A model generated the notes under the pieces. The model was not told the origin of the DNA. It ran no database searches and saw only the letters and a program-made list of their open reading frames with translations. DNA of 10,997 bases from an uncultured Collinsella sp. Lineage in GTDB: Bacteria > Actinomycetota > Coriobacteriia > Coriobacteriales > Coriobacteriaceae. This document shows, one piece after another, positions 6,727-10,997 of the stretch (position 1 is the stretch's first letter; each line of letters starts with the position of its first letter). The translations under genes were made by a program, and so were the position numbers. Where the stretch lies: the NCBI GenBank assembly GCA_902464175.1, contig CABQHZ010000054.1, positions 1-10,997 on the forward strand, written 5' to 3'.

Positions 6727-6785
6727 GCGGTGAAATAGGGACTGTTTGACGGCTTAACTGGCTTAAACAGTCCGTATTTCACCGC
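6727..6785. repeat. 59-nt near-perfect inverted repeat downstream of xdhC
   Basis: Arms 6727-6747 and 6765-6785 pair over 21 positions with a single mismatch (6738/6774) around a 17-nt loop that holds two copies of GGCTTAA. It lies 21 bases beyond the xdhC stop, in terminator position, but neither side has a proper T run after the stem. A repetitive extragenic palindrome or small non-autonomous element is therefore as likely as a terminator. Its outer 10-mer GCGGTGAAAT also occurs (as the complement, 244-253) at the outer edge of the hairpin behind map. Confidence 0.7.
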
Positions 6786-6806
6786 ATCTTATTGATGGGG
6801 ATGCGA

Positions 6807-7850
6807 CTAGCGCTTGCGGGGGACGAGCTTGGTGCGGCGCAGGTGGATCATCTCGGCAGCGATGGAGATGGCAATCTCCTCGGGATCCTCGGCCTCGATG
6901 GCGACACCGATCGGCAGGTGCAGCTCGTCGATTTGCTCCTGCGTAAAGCCCTCCTGCTCCAGGCGGGCGCGCACAAAGGCCGTCTTGCGGCGCGAACCCA
7001 GGCAACCCAGATAGGCAGGCTTGGCACGCATGGCCTGAATCACCACGTCGATATCGGACTTGTGACCTGCTGTGGCGACGACCACTAGGTCGCGCGAGCC
7101 GATGGGGCACTGCTCGCCCAGGTTCTTGTAGTCGACCAGACGACGGTCGTAGACACCGGGCACCCATTCGGGGGTCAGCGTGCCGGGGCGGTCGTCGCAA
7201 GCCACGACGGCAAAGCCCGCCGCCGTGAGCACCCGCGCCGTCGCAGCGCCCACGTGGCCGCAGCCAAAGATATAGGTCAGGCCCTCGGGGCAGAGCGTCT
7301 CGATGTGCGCCGCGGGAATCTCGGAGGCCGCGTTGGTGTAGGTGACCTTACTCCCCTCTTCCACCAGCGAAAGCCCGGGACAGCCGTCAATGGTATGGCG
7401 TGATGCCTCGCCATGGTACTCGGCCACATCGCCCTCGAGCGCGCTTGCGATAAACGGCTCAAAGTCAATGACGAAGTCGCCGATGCGTCGATACGCCAGC
7501 ACATTGGCAATCTCCTGGAACAACGGTGCCTTGGTCGCGTCCAGGTGCAGATAGCACAGGCAGATAGCTCCGCCGCAAATCATGCCGGTATCGGAGTTCT
7601 CGCCGCCCATGGTGTAGCGGACCAGACGCGATTTACCCCCGGCCAGCAGCTCGCGCGCCTCGTCCAGCGCAAAGAGCTCAATCTTGCCGCCGCCGATAGT
7701 GCCCGCCTGGCTGCCATCGGCAAAGACAGTCATCCATGCGCCCACACCGCGCGGGGACGACCCCGCCGTACCGGCCACTACCACCAGCTCGCACGTCTCG
7801 CCAGCACGCAGGGCGGCAAGCGCCGCATTCACCACATCGAGCTTTTCCAT
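6807..7850 (-). CDS. xdhC: XdhC/CoxI family molybdenum cofactor insertion protein
   Basis: Members of this family bind molybdopterin cofactor, help its sulfuration and deliver it to xanthine dehydrogenase-type hydroxylases; they are not subunits of the mature enzyme. The 347-residue protein has the N-terminal XdhC/CoxI domain with GSSPRGVGAWM (30-40), IGGGK (52-56) and GMICGG (89-94, including C92). A C-terminal Rossmann domain opens with FGCGHVGAATA (195-205) and has LGCLGSRRK (281-289) and the PIGVAIEAEDPEEIAISIAA block (313-332). No membrane segments are seen. It starts with ATG 9 bases after yqeB, so the two probably form one transcript. The company of yqeB and yqeC points to a selenium-dependent hydroxylase as client. 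A palindromic repeat lies just downstream. Confidence 0.92.
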   Translation of the reverse strand: MEKLDVVNAALAALRAGETCELVVVAGTAGSSPRGVGAWMTVFADGSQAGTIGGGKIELFALDEARELLAGGKSRLVRYTMGGENSDTGMICGGAICLCYLHLDATKAPLFQEIANVLAYRRIGDFVIDFEPFIASALEGDVAEYHGEASRHTIDGCPGLSLVEEGSKVTYTNAASEIPAAHIETLCPEGLTYIFGCGHVGAATARVLTAAGFAVVACDDRPGTLTPEWVPGVYDRRLVDYKNLGEQCPIGSRDLVVVATAGHKSDIDVVIQAMRAKPAYLGCLGSRRKTAFVRARLEQEGFTQEQIDELHLPIGVAIEAEDPEEIAISIAAEMIHLRRTKLVPRKR

Positions 7851-7859
7851 TGCCGCCTT

Positions 7860-8654
7860 CTATCCTCTAAAGACATCGGTGAGCATAGCAAGCGCCTCGA
7901 GCACGCCGCCGCCGACCGATGTCGCCTTGTCCGAAATATAGTTGATATAGTTGGCGTCGCCGCGCGGATCGACATCGGCGCATTTAAAGCCCTCAGTCAC
8001 CCGCACGCCGTTCGCCAAAAGCCCGCGCAGACAGCCATCGATCTGCGTGCACATGGGCGTATCGCCCGCGTAGCCAATCACGTCTCCGGCACTCACGATG
8101 TCGCCGATTGCGCGGTCGGACCGAAACACGCCGGCGGCGGGGCTGTGGATAACACGTTCCTTGCCATAGCCGGCGATCATGCCCGGCACGCCCGTGTTGG
8201 GCTGGGGCGAACCTTGGGTAATGACACGGCCGAGAAAATGCCCGCGCATGGTCTCGACCACGGCGTCGCAGTCAACCGGCGCGGTAAAGCCCGGCCCCAC
8301 GGCGATGACGGCAGGCGCCATGTCGCGCGTGGTGCCCAAGTTGCGCTTAGCCAAAATCGCGTCGACCACAGCAGCGGGTTTAAGCTCATCGAGCATCTTG
8401 GCCTGAGGGTCCACCACAACGGCGACGTCTCCAGCCTCGGTAATCTCAAGCGCCTCAGCCGGCGTCTCTGCCAAGCGAGCGCGAATGCCTTCGACCTCGA
8501 CCTCGCCCAGGCGAATGGCCTCGCAAAAACAGATTGTGCGGCGAATGCACGTGGGAACCGCGATATCTGCCATAACGACCGACACGCCGGCGCGCACCAA
8601 ACGGGCAGCGACGCCCGTGGCGATATCGCCGGCGCCGCGAACATAAACGAGCAT
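7860..8654 (-). CDS. yqeB: YqeB family selenium-dependent molybdenum hydroxylase maturation protein
   Basis: Belongs to the YqeB (EF2563) family, which occurs with genes for selenium-dependent molybdenum hydroxylases. The exact biochemical step is not established; a role in making or loading a selenium-containing molybdenum cofactor is assumed from gene linkage. The 264 residues include the N-terminal VRGAGDIATGVA nucleotide-binding-like loop (5-16), a conserved PTCIRRTICFCEA (34-46), the central GRVITQGSPQPNTGVPG (142-158) and the closing SDKATSVGGGVLEA (241-254). C36, C42 and C44 cluster in the arginine motif, which could matter for metal or selenium chemistry, although I cannot say whether they are conserved. 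A GGAGG sequence about 10 bases before the ATG supports the start. It is first in a two-gene unit with xdhC. Confidence 0.9.
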   Translation of the reverse strand: MLVYVRGAGDIATGVAARLVRAGVSVVMADIAVPTCIRRTICFCEAIRLGEVEVEGIRARLAETPAEALEITEAGDVAVVVDPQAKMLDELKPAAVVDAILAKRNLGTTRDMAPAVIAVGPGFTAPVDCDAVVETMRGHFLGRVITQGSPQPNTGVPGMIAGYGKERVIHSPAAGVFRSDRAIGDIVSAGDVIGYAGDTPMCTQIDGCLRGLLANGVRVTEGFKCADVDPRGDANYINYISDKATSVGGGVLEALAMLTDVFRG

Positions 8655-8695
8655 TCCCGGGGCACCTCCCTGTGCTACGGTTTGAGCAGAGCAAA

Positions 8696-8710
8696 AGCGG
8701 TCCGACCGCT
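8696..8710. promoter_or_regulatory. Perfect 15-bp palindrome, candidate operator between yqeB and yqeC
   Basis: AGCGGTC and GACCGCT flank a single central C. The flanks CAGAG (8687-8691) and CTCTG (8712-8716) extend the symmetry imperfectly. The site lies in the 102-base divergent region, probably within the first 25 bases of the yqeB transcript and just upstream of the yqeC promoter region. The GGTCCGACC core looks like operators of FadR-type GntR regulators (GGTnnGACC), but no regulator gene is in view. A leader hairpin is the alternative. Confidence 0.5.
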
Positions 8711-8713
8711 ACT

Positions 8714-8753
8714 CTGATGATTATTTATTATCACAGTATTATACGGCGGTGAA
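8714..8753. promoter_or_regulatory. AT-rich divergent promoter region for yqeB-xdhC and yqeC
   Basis: This is an AT-rich island in GC-rich surroundings. On the plus strand TATTAT (8737-8742) could be the yqeC -10, with a weak CTGATG (8714-8719) 17 bases upstream; the leader would then be under 10 bases. On the minus strand TTCACC (8748-8753) lies 17 bases from TAATAA (8725-8730), and a perfect TATAAT (8738-8743) has no good -35. The exact hexamers are uncertain, but the region must drive both directions. yqeC itself has only a weak GGCGGTG Shine-Dalgarno. Confidence 0.4.
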
Positions 8754-8756
8754 CAG

Positions 8757-9494
8757 ATGGAAACGACGAGCGGAAACCTTGCCTCCGCGCTCAAGATCGA
8801 GCCGGGCATTACCGCAATTATCGGCAGTGGCGGTAAGTCGACCTTGCTAAAGACGCTGGGTCTCGAGCTCATGCGCGCTGGCGGCCGCGTGCTCCTCTGC
8901 ACCACCACGCATATGTTTCCCGTCGCCGGCGTGCCGTGGGACGGGTCAAACCGTCGCCTGGATGCCGCGCCTTGGAAGCCGGGTGCCGCGCATGCCCCCG
9001 GCTGCACCTGCAAGATATGCGCCGGCATGAGCCGCGGGAGCATCTGCCAGGCGGGTGTTTTGGACCCGGAGACAGGCAAGCTCTCCGCCCCCGCCGAGCC
9101 GCCCAACGAGCTGGCGCAGCGCTTTGACTATGTGTTGGCCGAGGCAGATGGCAGCAAGCGACTCCCGCTCAAGGCGCATGCCGCCTGGGAGCCGGTAATT
9201 CCCGCCGCCACGGCAAACGTTGTCTGGGTCGTCGGCGCCTCGGGGCTGGGCAAGCCCGTCGCCGAGGTTGTCCACCGCCCCGAGCTCTTCTGCGAGCGCT
9301 GCGGCTGCGAGCCTACCGACATCGCCACGCCCGAGCGCGTCGCCCAGGTGCTCAATGCCGAGATGCAGGCGCTGGGACTCAGCACCGCACGCGTCATGCT
9401 CAACCAAGCCGACACGCTTGCCGACCCAACAATGGCAGATCGCTTCGAGGCAGCCCTCAACCGCCCCCTCATCGCCACCAGCCTCCAGGGGTAG
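8757..9494 (+). CDS. yqeC: YqeC family selenium-dependent molybdenum hydroxylase accessory protein
   Basis: YqeC is a P-loop protein found beside yqeB in selenium-dependent molybdenum hydroxylase clusters; its reaction is not firmly known, and an ATP-dependent cofactor maturation step is the usual assumption. The 245 residues show a P-loop GSGGKST (23-29), CTTTHM (48-53), the family hallmark EADGSKRLPLKAH (129-141) followed by WEPVIP, and VVHRPE (171-176). Two cysteine groups stand out: C83, C85, C88 and C97 in a loop after the first strands, and C179, C182 and C184. They look able to bind metal. It is transcribed away from yqeB and toward the hydantoinase gene. Its TAG stop lies inside the 9488-9560 palindromic repeat. 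Confidence 0.9.
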   Translation: METTSGNLASALKIEPGITAIIGSGGKSTLLKTLGLELMRAGGRVLLCTTTHMFPVAGVPWDGSNRRLDAAPWKPGAAHAPGCTCKICAGMSRGSICQAGVLDPETGKLSAPAEPPNELAQRFDYVLAEADGSKRLPLKAHAAWEPVIPAATANVVWVVGASGLGKPVAEVVHRPELFCERCGCEPTDIATPERVAQVLNAEMQALGLSTARVMLNQADTLADPTMADRFEAALNRPLIATSLQG

Positions 9495-9560
9495 CTAATT
9501 TGGGACGGGGCTCTTTTTGCTACCCCGTCCCAAAAAATCATCTCCCAAATTAGCTACCCC
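9488..9560. terminator. Nested palindromic repeat between convergent yqeC and hydA, likely bidirectional terminator
   Basis: The outer arms GGGGTAGCTAATTTGGGA (9488-9505) and 9543-9560 are perfect 18-bp reverse complements. Inside, TTTGGGACGGGG (9499-9510) also pairs perfectly over 12 bp with 9523-9534. GGGGTAGC (9488-9495) can in addition pair with GCTACCCC at 9519-9526. The structures are mutually exclusive, since they share bases 9499-9505. A T5 run lies in the inner loop and A6 after the inner stem, which reads as U6 toward hydA. Location between two converging genes makes a two-way terminator likely. The yqeC stop (TAG at 9492-9494) is inside the left arm. Confidence 0.75.
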
Positions 9561-9573
9561 GGCGGTCTTCCTG

Positions 9574-10941
9574 TTAGCGGGGCACGTAGCGGCCGGGTTG
9601 GGCTCCGGTGGGCTCGCCGTCGCGTGCCGCCAGCACGCCGTTCACAAACACGGCCTTGGCGCGGCCATGTGCCTCAAAGCCCTCGAGCGGCGTGTAGTCC
9701 ACGGCCTGATGCTGCGTCGCGGCGCTGATCGTCCAACGCGCGCACGGATCCCACACGCACACGTCGGCATCGGCGCCCTCGGCAAGACAGCCCTTGCGCG
9801 GATACATGCCAAAAACGCGCGCCGGATTCTCGCTCATCAAGCGGCAGAGGTCCTCGGGGCCCAGCTGTCCCTCAAAGCTCGTGGCAATCGCAACGGGACG
9901 ATGCTCCACGCCGGGCCCGCCGTTGGGAATCGCGCGGAAATCATCGCGTCCTCGGTCCTTTTGCCCGTGCAGGTTAAAGCTGCAATGATCGGTCGCAATC
10001 GTATCGATCTCGCCAGCCACAAGCGCCTCGCGCAGCGCGGCACGGTCACCGGCATGGCGCAGCGGCGGGCTCATCACGTACTTGGCGCCCGCAAAGCCGT
10101 CCTCGCCCTGCTCCAGATAGCAGGTGTCGTCGAGCATCAGATACTGAGGGCATGTCTCGACATAGATGTTCTTCTGCCCGCGCGCTTTGGCAGCGCGAAT
10201 GGCCTCGAGCCCCAGCTTGGTCGAAAGGTGCACCACGTTGACCGGAACGTCCCCGGCCAAGTGCGCCAGATACAGCAGGCGGCTCACGGCCTCGGCCTCA
10301 CACACGTCCGGACGGCTGAGCGCATGGCCCTCGGGCCCGTGGATACCCTGCTCAAACACGCGCTTCTGCAGCGCGTTGACCAACGTGCCGTTCTCGCAAT
10401 GCACGCACAGGATACCGCCCACGCGCTTGAGCTCCTCCAGCACCTCGAGCGTCTCGGCATCGTCCAGGCGCAGATGGTCGTAGGCAAAGTAGGTCTTAAA
10501 CGACGACACGCCCGCCTCGCGCATGGCCGAAAGATCGGCGCGGTTGCGCTCATTCCACTCGGCAAGCGCCATATGGAAGGCATAGTTGGCGGTGCAGGTG
10601 CCGTCGGCGCGATGATGCCACTCGACCAAGGCATCGGGCATGGTCACGCCGCGATCGGCCGTCGCGTAGTCCACAATGGTCGTCGTGCCGCCGCAGGCAG
10701 CCGCGCGCGTGCCGGTCTCAAAGCTATCGGCCGTCCAATCCATGCCGGTCCAGCACTGCATGTGCGTGTGGCCGTCGATAAAGCCGGGAAACACCCAACA
10801 GTCGGTGGCGTCCTCGACGGTATCGCCCTCGCCCGGCTCGATTGCCGCGGCAATCCGCACAATCTTGTCGCCCTCCATGGCAAGATCGGCGCGGCGAAGT
10901 CCCTGTGGCGTCACGAGCGCGCCGTTTTTGATGATGATCAT
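9574..10941 (-). CDS. hydA: YgeZ/HyuA-type dihydropyrimidinase (hydantoinase)
   Basis: Cyclic amidohydrolase of the amidohydrolase superfamily, cytosolic, opening hydantoin or dihydropyrimidine-like rings. The 455-residue barrel protein has all binuclear metal ligands: H58 and H60 (in GHTHM), K149 for the carbamylated lysine (in SFKTYF), H181 (in VHCEN), H238 (in VHLS) and D318 (in TDHCSF); Y154 is the likely substrate tyrosine. GTRAAACGGTTTIVDY, ALSRPDVCEAEA, VETCPQYLML and PNGGPGVEHRP agree with E. coli YgeZ as I recall it, and ygeZ lies close to yqeB-yqeC in E. coli. AAGGAG is 5 bases before the ATG and overlaps the stop of a preceding frame. Allantoinase and D-hydantoinase are alternatives. 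The context favours a role in anaerobic purine breakdown. Confidence 0.88.
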   Translation of the reverse strand: MIIIKNGALVTPQGLRRADLAMEGDKIVRIAAAIEPGEGDTVEDATDCWVFPGFIDGHTHMQCWTGMDWTADSFETGTRAAACGGTTTIVDYATADRGVTMPDALVEWHHRADGTCTANYAFHMALAEWNERNRADLSAMREAGVSSFKTYFAYDHLRLDDAETLEVLEELKRVGGILCVHCENGTLVNALQKRVFEQGIHGPEGHALSRPDVCEAEAVSRLLYLAHLAGDVPVNVVHLSTKLGLEAIRAAKARGQKNIYVETCPQYLMLDDTCYLEQGEDGFAGAKYVMSPPLRHAGDRAALREALVAGEIDTIATDHCSFNLHGQKDRGRDDFRAIPNGGPGVEHRPVAIATSFEGQLGPEDLCRLMSENPARVFGMYPRKGCLAEGADADVCVWDPCARWTISAATQHQAVDYTPLEGFEAHGRAKAVFVNGVLAARDGEPTGAQPGRYVPR

Positions 10942-10950
10942 AATTGCTCC

Positions 10951-10997
10951 TTATTGATTGATGCAGTTGGCCACGCGATCAAAATACGAGCAGGCGG
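10951..10997 (-). CDS. 3' end of an unidentified gene at the right edge
   Basis: One minus-strand frame is open from the edge to TAA at 10951-10953 and reads ACSYFDRVANCINQ. Its codons (GCC, TGC, CGC, GTG, AAC, ATC) match the local usage, and its stop overlaps the hydA Shine-Dalgarno (TAAGGAG), which is how real neighbours are packed in this window. Of the other two frames, one hits a stop within 20 bases and the other runs to a TGA overlapping the hydA start. Fourteen codons are too few to name a family. If real, it is cotranscribed with hydA. Confidence 0.4.
   Translation of the reverse strand, partial: ACSYFDRVANCINQ

Larger units (their letters stand above)
6482..6806. other. Intergenic stretch between rplE and xdhC (325 bases)
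   Basis: No credible gene is seen. The short open frames here do not resemble rplX/L24 or any other ribosomal protein. Going from rplE outward, the stretch holds the rplE Shine-Dalgarno (6488-6493), a leader of about 130 bases, a candidate promoter (6619-6647), about 80 bases with nothing recognised, and the palindromic repeat 6727-6785, followed by 21 bases to the xdhC stop. Confidence 0.7.

Noticed and set aside
5918..6733. 271-residue plus-strand open frame running from rplE into the intergenic gap
   Set aside because: It is mostly antisense to rplE; the part in the gap changes composition and crosses the candidate promoter.
7413..8717. 434-residue plus-strand open frame opposite yqeB and xdhC
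   Set aside because: Shadow of two genes with clear family motifs; no recognisable domain of its own and no good ribosome binding site.

Overview
The window looks like the chromosome of a GC-rich, probably anaerobic Actinomycetota bacterium. My best guess is class Coriobacteriia, Collinsella-like. This rests on base composition, a zinc-ribbon type S14, the gene order of the spc ribosomal operon, and selenium/molybdenum accessory genes typical of anaerobic gut bacteria. The taxon is an inference; no marker here was searched.

Left part (240-6481, all minus strand): the distal part of the spc ribosomal protein operon, read right to left: rplE, rpsN, rpsH, rplF, rplR, rpsE, rpmD, rplO, secY, adk, map. 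From rpsE to map the genes are tightly packed or overlapping, and several Shine-Dalgarno sites sit on the upstream gene's stop codon. The rplE-rpsN, rpsN-rpsH and rplF-rplR junctions instead have spacers of 79, 119 and 75 bases, each holding a GC-rich hairpin. The unit ends after map in a 131-nt stem-loop (119-249) whose outer arm encodes the last two codons and stop of map. Positions 1-118 hold only a weak possible promoter pointing off the left edge; infA, the common next gene, is not seen.

Break point (6482-6806): rplX would normally lie immediately upstream of rplE, but it is absent. Instead there is a 325-base non-coding stretch with a plausible promoter for rplE (TGGAAA-17-TATAGT), a roughly 130-nt leader, and a 59-nt near-perfect hairpin behind xdhC.

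Right part (6807-10997): accessory genes for selenium-dependent molybdenum hydroxylases. yqeB and xdhC form a minus-strand pair. yqeC diverges from yqeB across an AT-rich 102-base region that carries a perfect 15-bp palindrome. A YgeZ/HyuA-type dihydropyrimidinase/hydantoinase (minus) converges on yqeC; a nested palindromic repeat separates the two. The right edge holds what looks like the last 14 codons of another minus-strand gene. YqeB, YqeC and XdhC are expected to mature a molybdenum hydroxylase such as a xanthine dehydrogenase-like enzyme, and the hydantoinase would act on cyclic amides. Together they suggest the edge of an anaerobic purine/uric acid degradation locus like the E. coli ygeW-xdhD region. 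The hydroxylase itself is not in the window.

The most unusual features are the split of the spc operon at the rplX/rplE boundary and three long, distinct palindromic repeats at or near gene 3' ends, two of which contain the stop codon of the neighbouring gene.
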